Below are positions 1 to 6,331 of a stretch of 6,331 nt of DNA, one piece after another (the stretch's first letter is position 1; the number at the start of each line of letters is the position of its first letter). The translations under genes were made by a program, and so were the position numbers. The DNA is taken from positions 1 to 6,331 of the forward strand of contig JBNJEM010000474.1 in assembly GCA_051745935.1 (NCBI GenBank). The letters are read 5' to 3'. The DNA comes from JBNJEM01 sp051745935 (lineage in GTDB: Bacteria > Planctomycetota > Planctomycetia > Pirellulales > Pirellulaceae). Below the pieces are notes generated by a model, which saw only the letters and a list, made by a program, of their open reading frames with translations, had not been told where the DNA came from and ran no database searches.

Positions 1-1191
1 CGCGTACCCCGCCACCTCTGGCCCATCGGCGACAAGCTGGAGCCCCGCTTCGGCCGGTTGGGCAAGGAGTACAAGCAGATCGTCTTTGACAAGGCCCTGC
101 TGGCGAAAGACCCAACGTCGGAGTGGGTCACGCCCGGCCATCCGCTCTTCGAAACGGTCCGCGAGGCTCTCTGGGACCGGGTCCGCGAGGACCTTGAACG
201 CGGCACGGTCTTCTACGACCTGCACAGTGCTGATCCGTACCACCTGGATGTCTATTCCGCTTCCGTCAAGGACGGCCTCGGCAACGAGCTGCACCGCCGG
301 CTGTTCGTGGTCGAATCAACCGACGACGCCCGCCTCGCCGTGCGCGAGCCGACCGTATTCCTCGACCTGGCCGCCGCGCCCAAGGGAACCGAGACGCCCG
401 CCGACGACGGCCTGCCTAGCGGCGGTCAACGCGAACACGCGCTGGTCGAGAAATGCCTCAACGGATTCCTCGCCGAGATCGCCGAGCAGCGCCGCAAGGA
501 AACCGACACGATCCTCCAGCACATCGAGACCAGCCTCAACGAGCTGATCCACCGCCAGCAAATGACCTTCGCCGGTCTCACCGAGCAACAGCCCGCGCAG
601 GGCGCGACGCCGCCATGGCTGGCCGCCAGTCTGAAGCAGTGCGAGGATCGCCTTGATGAGTTGAACTCGCGCCGCGAACGCCGCCTGGCCGAGATCCAGC
701 GGGAGCGCGAGTGCAGCATCGGCGGCATCCAGCACGTCGGACGGGCATGGGTGCTGCCACATCCCGAGCGCAGCGATCCGAAGATGCAGCCGATGGTCCG
801 CGACGATGAGATCGAGAAGATCGCCGTGCAGGCCGTCAGTGCCCACGAGGAAGCCCAAGGACGCCAGGTCGAGAGCGTCGAGGCCCAGAATCGCGGCTTC
901 GACCTGATCTCCCGTCGCCCGCATCCCGAAGACCCGGCGACAGCTATCGACGTTCGGTTCATCGAGGTCAAGGGCCGAGGCAGCATCGGCGAGGTCGCCC
1001 TGACCACCAACGAGTACAAGACTGCCGACCGACTGAAGAACGATTACTGGCTGTATGTGGTCTACAACTGCGGCTCGGAGCCGGATGTTCACGTCATTTG
1101 TAACCCGGCCCGGTTGGGCTGGAAGCCGATCGTCGCCGTCGAGCACTACACCTGCGATCCGAAAAGTATCCTTGCAGCGGAGAAACATTAA
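1..1191 (+). CDS. C-terminal part of a helicase-like protein ending in a DUF3883 domain (5' end outside window)
   Basis: The reading frame is open from base 1, so the gene is 5'-truncated by the window. The TTG at 58 is internal, because the residues before it (RVPRHLWPIGDKLEPRFGR) read smoothly into what follows. 396 residues are visible. The first 60 or so, including WVTPGHPLFETVREAL, resemble the segment that follows the helicase core in large SNF2/DEAD-type defence helicases; no helicase motif itself lies in the window. Residues about 144-247 are rich in E, R, Q and L and look like a helical or coiled-coil arm. The last 120 or so residues match DUF3883: GFD (D301) followed by FIEVKGR (E322, K324), then the NEY..A and YWLYVV segments. 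The D...ExK spacing is that of PD-(D/E)XK nuclease-like folds, so nuclease activity is plausible but not shown. By family, such proteins translocate on DNA in restriction-like defence systems; a DISARM DrmD-like identity is possible. Its stop lies 2 nt before the next start codon, indicating an operon. The domain call is fairly sure; the helicase part is inferred. Confidence 0.8.
   Translation, partial: RVPRHLWPIGDKLEPRFGRLGKEYKQIVFDKALLAKDPTSEWVTPGHPLFETVREALWDRVREDLERGTVFYDLHSADPYHLDVYSASVKDGLGNELHRRLFVVESTDDARLAVREPTVFLDLAAAPKGTETPADDGLPSGGQREHALVEKCLNGFLAEIAEQRRKETDTILQHIETSLNELIHRQQMTFAGLTEQQPAQGATPPWLAASLKQCEDRLDELNSRRERRLAEIQRERECSIGGIQHVGRAWVLPHPERSDPKMQPMVRDDEIEKIAVQAVSAHEEAQGRQVESVEAQNRGFDLISRRPHPEDPATAIDVRFIEVKGRGSIGEVALTTNEYKTADRLKNDYWLYVVYNCGSEPDVHVICNPARLGWKPIVAVEHYTCDPKSILAAEKH
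1179..1182 (+). promoter_or_regulatory. Ribosome binding site for the DUF429 gene
   Basis: GGAG lies inside the last codons of the upstream gene, 11 nt before the ATG at 1194. This is an acceptable Shine-Dalgarno position. It supports the ATG as the true start and translation as part of a polycistronic message. Confidence 0.55.
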
Positions 1192-1193
1192 CA

Positions 1194-2036
1194 ATGGACA
1201 CGGACACGAAAAAGTATCTTGGAATTGATATCGCTGGTGCGGGAAGAGCCTCCGAATCTGGCGTCGCCGCAATCACTGATGATGGCACGAATCGAAAGTA
1301 CCACTTTCCAAGAGGCGACTGGACTGGAACCGATGGACTAGCCGAATTGGCTAAACTGGCTCACGATGCAATTGTCTGCGCCGTCGATCAACCGTTTTCA
1401 TACGCTCAGGCCACGACTCGGCTTCTTCTCAACACGGATAATGCCCGAGGCAATGATGAGGTATCCGCGTACTGTTCGCGCCGCACCGATAAAGCGATGC
1501 GAAGTAAACTGACCGATCTCGGGTTGAGTACTAACTACGTGATGTCCCCTAACCGGTGCCAGAACATCTGGCGAGCACTAGCGTTAGCAAAATTGCTCGA
1601 ACTCACGCGCGAAGAAGTCTGTTCCTGCAAGTGCCGCGCCGTTGAGACGCATCCCCGTGTGGCTTGGTCGGTGTTGCTAGCGGATCGGTGTGGGAACCAA
1701 CTCCGTTCGATTATCAAAGGGTACAAGAGCGGGGAAAACCCAGAGTCAGAATCTGAGTACCGCTTGGACATGCTCAGACATTTCGAGTGCGCGTCAGGCA
1801 TTTGTCCTTCCGGTGATAGTGACGAAAAGCGAAATCGCGTAAGGGAAATGGCAACAGCTTCGGCGGACTCACTAGAAGCTTTGCTCTGTGCGTATGTTGC
1901 ATGTCTCCACAATAACAACCAGACGGAACTCTACGGTTTCACTTGTGGGATCGATGAAGACACACTAAAGCTGGAGGGTGCTGCTGTATTGCCAAAGAAG
2001 GCTTGGTCGCACGACAATACGGAGACTTCAACTTGA
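1194..2036 (+). CDS. DUF429 domain protein (predicted RNase H-like fold)
   Basis: The product has 280 residues and covers the usual full length of DUF429 proteins. Family-type segments occur in order: YLGIDIAG near the N-terminus (D12), AVDQPF (D65), the RRTD..MR segment (96-103), VETHP (E151), ADSLEALLCAYVA (D225) and a final EGAAVLPKK (261-269). The spaced acidic residues D12, D65, E151 and D225 resemble the metal-binding set of RNase H-like folds, so a nuclease or resolvase-like role is possible. The biochemical activity of this family is not established to my knowledge. No signal peptide or membrane segment is seen, so the protein should be cytosolic. The ATG is supported by GGAG 11 nt upstream and starts 2 nt after the upstream stop; the 3' end overlaps the methyltransferase gene. 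Hand-counted 60-base lines here run 50-58% GC, against 63% for a line of the upstream gene, and third positions are more A/T-rich. That is consistent with separate acquisition. The family assignment rests on motif recognition only. Confidence 0.72.
   Translation: MDTDTKKYLGIDIAGAGRASESGVAAITDDGTNRKYHFPRGDWTGTDGLAELAKLAHDAIVCAVDQPFSYAQATTRLLLNTDNARGNDEVSAYCSRRTDKAMRSKLTDLGLSTNYVMSPNRCQNIWRALALAKLLELTREEVCSCKCRAVETHPRVAWSVLLADRCGNQLRSIIKGYKSGENPESESEYRLDMLRHFECASGICPSGDSDEKRNRVREMATASADSLEALLCAYVACLHNNNQTELYGFTCGIDEDTLKLEGAAVLPKKAWSHDNTETST
2021..2024 (+). promoter_or_regulatory. Ribosome binding site that favours the TTG start at 2033
   Basis: GGAG sits exactly 8 nt before a TTG at 2033, which forms a TTGA overlap with the stop codon of the DUF429 gene. 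The alternative upstream TTG at 2003 has an AAGAAGG only 1 nt away, too close to serve it. The site therefore argues for the shorter protein and for translational coupling. Confidence 0.6.
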
Positions 2037-5000
2037 GCTCGCCACGACGACTGATCGAAGTTGACCTGCCGATCAAGCGGATATCGGCGCATGCGAGGCG
2101 GGAGAAGTCCGTCCGGCATGGACATATCTCGACCTTGCGTATCTGGTGGGCACGTCGACCGTTGGCAGCGTGTAGGGCGGTGATCTGCGCTTCGCTATGG
2201 CCGGATCCCGCAGACCCAGCTTGCCCCCAGGAGTTTCGCGAGGCTGCTGAAAAGGAGATGCTTGCGTTTGCCAAAGCCGCCACCACAAACCGTGAGATCA
2301 TGGAAATCTGCGGCCATCAGTCGTGGAAACGATACGTCCGACTGGTCAAACGCAATGAGCGAATGGACCTCAGCACGCTGCCAACCGGAACATCCCCCAC
2401 TCCTGCGACGGCTGGTGACAAGGTTGATTCAGTTGAGTTGACCGACTTGGAACGAATTCGGGGCTTACTGCTGGACTTCATCGCAGATGCGGCGGCGTGG
2501 AAAGCATCAACAAACGGGATATTTCTACAGACAGCCCGCAATCTGACACGGTCGGCTCATGAGGCGATTGGCGGTACACCTGGCACCCGTCCACTGGTGG
2601 TTGACCCTTTCGCCGGCGGCGGGGCCATTCCGATAGAGGCCCTGCGCGTCGGGCCCGACGCCTTCGCCAGCGATCTCAACCCAGTCGCCGTACTGCTCAA
2701 CAAGGTCGTCCTGGAGTATATCCCCAAGTACGGCAAAAAGCTCGCCGACGAGATCCGCACCTGGGGCCAGTGGATCAAGGAAGAGGCCGAGAAAGAGTTG
2801 GCCGAGTTTTATCCCAAAGACCCGGACGGGGCGACGCCGATCGCGTACCTGTGGGCGAGGACGGTTTTGTCAGAAGACCCCGGACAGGGATCGCCGCCGA
2901 TTGAAGTCCCGCTCATGCGGTCAATGTGGTTGAGCAAGAAGGCGAGTAATCGGACGGCCCTTCGCTGGAAGCAGAACAAATCGGGACACGTGGAATGTGA
3001 GACGGTCCAGGTGACGTACGTCGATGGTCAAACATTGAAGGTCCGTCGCCCGCAGTTGGAAGTGTTTTCGCCAAAAGAGGAACGGGACGTCGAACCAGGG
3101 ACGGTGGCACGGGGGAGCGCGACCTGCCCGGTCACGGGTTACACCACCAAACTCGACCGTGTGCGCGTCCAGCTCAAGCCTCGCCGCGGTGGGACGGCCG
3201 ATGCTCGCCTACTTTGCGTTGTCACAACCCGTACGTCCGAACGGGGTCGGTTCTACCGGCTGCCGACCCGTGACGATGAGGAAGCATTCGCCGCGGCGGC
3301 GGAAGAAATGGAGCAGCAAAAGCAGGAAGACGAAACCGCCCGGGCGACGAAAAAGGGGCACCAATCGGCACCAGTTGAAGCCGCGCACGGGAACCCGTGC
3401 AGCCTGGTTCCCGATAAAGCGATCTCGTTGAACGAGCTTCGCCGCGTAAGCGTTCCGATATATGGCATGGAACGTTGGGGCGATCTCTTTTCCCCCCGCC
3501 AGGCGTTGGCTCTGAGCACGCTCGCTCGGCTGGTCCGCAAGGCCAGAGAGCAAATGGCGTCGTCTGACGACGCCGGACTGGCGAAAGCGGTGCAGACGTG
3601 CTTGGCGTTGGCTGTAACAAAACACGCCGACGCGAACTGCGCCAACTGCGCATGGCGACCGACCAGTTTGGACATTGGACACCTGTTCGGACGTCAAGCG
3701 ATCGGTATGGTCTGGGATTTCGCGGAAGTGAACCCGTCGAGCCGAGCTTCGCGCGACTTTTGGAATGGAGTTCAAGGAGTGCTCAAGGCGCTCGATTCGA
3801 CAGGTGCTGACTTCACGAACGCCGGTCACATCGAATCAGCCTTTGCGACCAATCATCCGCTCCCCGACGATTTTGTGGCAGCCTTTGTTACTGATCCGCC
3901 GTATTACGACGCCGTCCCGTACGCCTACCTGTCCGATTTCTTCTACGTCTGGATGCGGCGGATGCTGGCCGACGTCCACCCGGCGCTGTTTCGTGAACCG
4001 GGCGTGCCGAAGGATGCGGAGATCGTCGTCGATCGCCCCCACCAACTCAGTCAGAGCACCAAGGACATCGCGTTCTACGAACGTGAACTGACGAACGCAT
4101 TTGCGGAAGGACGGAGGATTACACAGACCGGCGGCGTAGGTACAATTGTCTTCGCCAGTAAGACGACCGCCTCGTGGGAGGCGATCCTCAAGGCCGTCGT
4201 CGATGCCGGGTGGGTCATCGCCGGTTCGTGGCCGATCGATACCGAGATGGAAACGCGCGTCGCGGCACAAGGCCAAGCCCGGCTGGCGTCATCGGTTCAC
4301 CTTGTCACTCGTCCGCGGCAGAACCATGACGGCTCACTCCGCGTGGAAGTCGGCGAGTGGCGGGACGTCCTCTCTGAACTACCAAAGCGAATCCACCAGT
4401 GGATGCCGCGGCTGGCGGCCGAGGGGGTCGTCGGGGCCGATGCGATCTTCGCCTGCCTTGGTCCCGCGCTGGAGATTTTCAGCTGGTACTCACGCGTCGA
4501 AAAGGCGAGTGGCGAAGTGGTGCCGCTGCGGGAGTATCTGGAGCACGTGTGGGCGGCCGTTTCGACCGAGGCAATGTCGATGATCTTCAAGGACGCCGAC
4601 GCGGCGGGGCTGGAGCCCGATGCCCGGCTGACGGCGATGTGGCTCTGGACGCTGGGGGTCGGTACGGGTAGGGCCGGCGGCAATGGTAACGGCAACAAGG
4701 TCGTTCCCGGCATGGCATCCGAGAACGACGCCGCCGAGCCGGCCGGCAAAGTAAAAAGCGTGGGGTTCACACTGGAGTTCGACGCTGCCCGGAAGATTGC
4801 CCAGGGGCTGGGCATCCACCTGGAAAAGAGCGAGTCGTTCGTCGAGGTCAAAGGTGACAAGGCCCGGCTTCTGCCCGTGGCCGAGCGGACGAAATACCTC
4901 TTCGGCAAAGACTCGACCGCGCCGGCTGCCTCCCGGCGGAGGAGAAAACCGAAGCAGAAATCCCTGTTCGACGAGCTGGACGAGATCGAAGCGGCCGAGG

Positions 5001-5251
5001 CCGGCGCGGCTGGCAAACTGGCGGGAGCCTCGCCCCGGGAAACGGTACTTGACGGCCTCCACCAGGCGATGATCCTCTTCGGCGCGGGCCGCGGCGACGC
5101 GGTAAAGCGTTTTCTGGTCGACGACGGGGTGGGCAGCGATACCCGCTTCTGGCGTCTCGCTCAGTCGCTATCGGCCCTTTACCCGCCGGGCTGTGACGAA
5201 AAAAGGTGGGTGGACGGCGTGCTGGCGAGAAAGAAAGGGTTGGGGTTCTGA
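2033..5251 (+). CDS. DUF1156 domain DNA methyltransferase (defence-associated)
   Basis: This is a predicted S-adenosylmethionine-dependent amino-methyltransferase (N6-adenine or N4-cytosine) that would mark host DNA. With the TTG start at 2033 the product has 1072 residues; starting at TTG 2003 would add ten. The N-terminus is a clear DUF1156 domain: RRLIEVDLPIKRIS, then HGHISTL and WWARRPLA (about 38-45). Motif I is VVDPFAGGG (D191-G197), followed by SDLNPVAV. The catalytic motif IV is TDPPYYDAVPY (D621-Y625). About 420 residues separate them and could hold target recognition; motif I before IV with a long spacer is alpha-like in order. C365 lies in ATCPVTGYTT, where relatives as I recall them often have CPxCG, so a zinc knuckle may be degraded. 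CANC (C536, C539) precedes FGRQAIGMVWDFAEVNP, another family segment. The C-terminus has a basic RRRRKPKQK stretch, then KSLFDELDEIE, and ends in a helical domain typical of long DUF1156 proteins. Its place after a DUF3883 gene fits a defence island. The methylated base and target are unknown. Confidence 0.88.
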   Translation: MSSPRRLIEVDLPIKRISAHARREKSVRHGHISTLRIWWARRPLAACRAVICASLWPDPADPACPQEFREAAEKEMLAFAKAATTNREIMEICGHQSWKRYVRLVKRNERMDLSTLPTGTSPTPATAGDKVDSVELTDLERIRGLLLDFIADAAAWKASTNGIFLQTARNLTRSAHEAIGGTPGTRPLVVDPFAGGGAIPIEALRVGPDAFASDLNPVAVLLNKVVLEYIPKYGKKLADEIRTWGQWIKEEAEKELAEFYPKDPDGATPIAYLWARTVLSEDPGQGSPPIEVPLMRSMWLSKKASNRTALRWKQNKSGHVECETVQVTYVDGQTLKVRRPQLEVFSPKEERDVEPGTVARGSATCPVTGYTTKLDRVRVQLKPRRGGTADARLLCVVTTRTSERGRFYRLPTRDDEEAFAAAAEEMEQQKQEDETARATKKGHQSAPVEAAHGNPCSLVPDKAISLNELRRVSVPIYGMERWGDLFSPRQALALSTLARLVRKAREQMASSDDAGLAKAVQTCLALAVTKHADANCANCAWRPTSLDIGHLFGRQAIGMVWDFAEVNPSSRASRDFWNGVQGVLKALDSTGADFTNAGHIESAFATNHPLPDDFVAAFVTDPPYYDAVPYAYLSDFFYVWMRRMLADVHPALFREPGVPKDAEIVVDRPHQLSQSTKDIAFYERELTNAFAEGRRITQTGGVGTIVFASKTTASWEAILKAVVDAGWVIAGSWPIDTEMETRVAAQGQARLASSVHLVTRPRQNHDGSLRVEVGEWRDVLSELPKRIHQWMPRLAAEGVVGADAIFACLGPALEIFSWYSRVEKASGEVVPLREYLEHVWAAVSTEAMSMIFKDADAAGLEPDARLTAMWLWTLGVGTGRAGGNGNGNKVVPGMASENDAAEPAGKVKSVGFTLEFDAARKIAQGLGIHLEKSESFVEVKGDKARLLPVAERTKYLFGKDSTAPAASRRRRKPKQKSLFDELDEIEAAEAGAAGKLAGASPRETVLDGLHQAMILFGAGRGDAVKRFLVDDGVGSDTRFWRLAQSLSALYPPGCDEKRWVDGVLARKKGLGF

Positions 5252-5254
5252 GGG
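5237..5254 (+). promoter_or_regulatory. G-rich leader before the AlbA_2/GHKL gene, atypical ribosome binding site
   Basis: GGG, GGGG and GAGGG occur in the 19 bases before the ATG at 5256. The best Shine-Dalgarno match, GAGGG at 5250-5254, ends only 1 nt from the ATG, while GGGG at 5242-5245 is 10 nt away. Translation here may depend on ribosomes terminating at the methyltransferase stop (5249-5251). Confidence 0.35.
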
Positions 5255-5255
5255 C

Positions 5256-6331
5256 ATGAAAGAGCTCGACCAATTGGAGAAACTGATCGCGGCGGGCGAA
5301 TCGCTCGACCGGGAATTCAAGTCCGACCGACAACAGATCAGCGACCGAGTCATCTATGAAGAGGTGGTGGCTCTCGCCAACACCGACGGCGGAACGCTGC
5401 TCATTGGCGTGGAGGACGACGGCGAGGTCACAGGCGCGAAACCCCGGCATGGCAAGACGACGGACCCGACGAAGCTCCGGGCGGCGATCTTCAACAACAC
5501 CGTGCCGAACGTGAACACTCGCGTCCATGTGCTGACGCACCCCCAGGGGCCGGTGATTGCCATCGAGGTCGACCCCTATCCCGAGCCGTGCGCGACAGCT
5601 TCCGGCAAGTCGCTGCGAAGAACGGTTCGCGCGGACGGCAAGCCGCAGACGGTTCCGTTCTATCCCAGGGACCAGCGATCGCGGCGTTCGTCGCTTGGGC
5701 TGTTGGATTTCTCGGCGCAAGTCGTGGAGTCCGCGACCTTTACCAGTTTTGATCCACTGGCGTTTGAGCGACTGCGGCAGGCGGTGGCCCGGCTTCGAGG
5801 GGATCGCAGGCTTCTCGAATTGGAGAACAAGGAACTGGCGCAAGCCTTGCGCCTGGTGGAGACCCGCAAGCAAGGCTTGATTCCTAACTTGGCGGGTCTG
5901 CTTCTTTTGGGCCGAGAGGAAGTGTTACGGGAGCTGGTCCCTACCCACCAAGTCTTCTTTCAGGTGTTGGACGAGCAGGGTAACGTCAGAGTAAACAACG
6001 CGTCTTGTCGTCCGCTCATCGAGGTGTTGGAGGATCTCGAATCCCGCTTCACGGCAAGGAACGAGGAACGCGAGGTGACCCTCGGTCTGTTTCGCTTGCC
6101 GGTTCCTGACTACTCACCAGAGGGGTTCAGGGAAGCCGTTAACAACGCCGTGCTTCACCGCGACTACGCCCGTCATGAAGCGGCGTACGTGCAGTGGCAT
6201 CCCGACCATCTGCTGATCACCAACCCAGGTAGCTTCCCTGAAGGAATCACCGTCGACAACATTCTGGTGCACGAGCCGAAACCTCGGAATCCACGGCTCG
6301 CGGAGGCGTTTCGGCGAATCGGGTTGATCGA
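5256..6331 (+). CDS. Schlafen AlbA_2-type DNA-binding / GHKL ATPase (RecG-like) protein, 3' end outside window
   Basis: An open frame starts at the ATG at 5256 and has no stop before the window edge, so 358 codons plus two bases are visible of a protein probably 400-600 residues long. The N-terminal domain (about residues 15-130) is of the AlbA_2/Schlafen type: REFKS (E20, K22), then ANTDGGTLLIGVEDDGEVTG (41-60), the hallmark N..GG...IGV.D.G...G pattern. The middle (about 180-215) is helical and charged. The C-terminal part shows the GHKL-type ATPase N-box REAVNNAVLHRDY (292-304, with N297 the likely Mg-binding Asn), then ITNPGSFPEGIT (NPG 323-325) and PRNPRLAEAFRRIGLI (about 343-358). By family these proteins are often annotated as transcriptional regulators or 'ATP-dependent DNA helicase RecG-related', but they lack RecG helicase motifs, and such proteins are frequent in defence islands. 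It begins 4 nt after the methyltransferase stop, so it is co-transcribed. It could be a regulator or an effector; the sequence does not decide. A C-terminal winged helix is expected beyond the edge. Confidence 0.85.
   Translation, partial: MKELDQLEKLIAAGESLDREFKSDRQQISDRVIYEEVVALANTDGGTLLIGVEDDGEVTGAKPRHGKTTDPTKLRAAIFNNTVPNVNTRVHVLTHPQGPVIAIEVDPYPEPCATASGKSLRRTVRADGKPQTVPFYPRDQRSRRSSLGLLDFSAQVVESATFTSFDPLAFERLRQAVARLRGDRRLLELENKELAQALRLVETRKQGLIPNLAGLLLLGREEVLRELVPTHQVFFQVLDEQGNVRVNNASCRPLIEVLEDLESRFTARNEEREVTLGLFRLPVPDYSPEGFREAVNNAVLHRDYARHEAAYVQWHPDHLLITNPGSFPEGITVDNILVHEPKPRNPRLAEAFRRIGLI

Noticed and set aside
58..60. TTG at 58 as the true start of the first gene
   Set aside because: The same frame is open to base 1 and the residues encoded upstream look like real protein continuing into it. 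There is no convincing ribosome binding site, and the domain content is only a C-terminus.
316..1272. 318-residue open frame on the minus strand across the DUF3883 gene
   Set aside because: It is antisense to a frame with recognisable DUF3883 motifs, crosses a gene boundary, and its translation shows no family motif. This is the usual antisense shadow of GC-rich coding sequence.
3598..4091. Overlapping + strand frames (3598-3810 and 3765-4091) inside the methyltransferase gene
   Set aside because: They are out-of-frame shadows over the conserved WDFAEVNP and DPPY regions, low in complexity and without independent start signals.
4674..4705. Short GGNGNGN-encoding tract in the methyltransferase
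   Set aside because: It is too short and imperfect to call a repeat; most likely a flexible linker within the C-terminal region.
5237..5260. Possible terminator or promoter between the methyltransferase and AlbA_2 genes
   Set aside because: Only 4 nt separate the genes, with no GC-rich hairpin plus T-run and no credible -35/-10 pair. Read-through is the simpler reading.
4848..5873. 341-residue open frame on the minus strand across the methyltransferase/AlbA_2 junction
   Set aside because: Both sense genes carry clear conserved motifs there. The antisense product is Arg/Pro/Ser-rich without recognisable domains.

Overview
The window holds four genes on the + strand, packed end to end with almost no space between them: a 2-nt gap, then a 4-nt (or 34-nt) overlap, then a 4-nt gap. 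This is the layout of a single transcription unit. The first gene enters from the left edge and the last runs off the right edge. There is no intergenic stretch long enough for a promoter, terminator or RNA gene, and I saw no tRNA, rRNA, CRISPR array, insertion sequence or direct-repeat structure. Two of the four genes belong to families that recur in bacterial anti-phage and DNA-modification islands.

Layout. (1) 1-1191: C-terminal 396 residues of what is probably a large helicase-like protein, with a helical/coiled-coil arm and a terminal DUF3883 (PD-(D/E)XK-like) domain. (2) 1194-2036: a 280-residue DUF429 protein with a predicted RNase H-like fold, visibly less GC-rich than its upstream neighbour. 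(3) 2033-5251: a roughly 1070-residue DUF1156 protein, a predicted amino-methyltransferase with motif I DPFAGGG and motif IV DPPY about 420 residues apart. (4) 5256 to the right edge: a Schlafen AlbA_2-type putative DNA-binding / GHKL-ATPase ('RecG-like') protein, incomplete at its 3' end.

How they may work together (inference). A helicase-DUF3883 protein and a DUF1156 methyltransferase are typical components of DISARM-like or DUF499/DUF1156 defence islands, in which self DNA is methylated and the helicase/nuclease arm acts on foreign DNA. The unusual members are the DUF429 protein inserted between helicase and methyltransferase, and the AlbA_2/GHKL protein after the methyltransferase. Both could be added effectors or regulators. 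The rest of the locus, including any DUF499 ATPase, phospholipase-D-like nuclease or DUF3780 gene, would lie outside the window.

Organism. Hand-counted 60-base lines range from about 50% to 68% GC. A likely TTG start is used for the methyltransferase gene. This fits a moderately high-GC bacterium such as a planctomycete, deltaproteobacterium-like group, actinobacterium or proteobacterium. The sequence does not let me choose among these with confidence.
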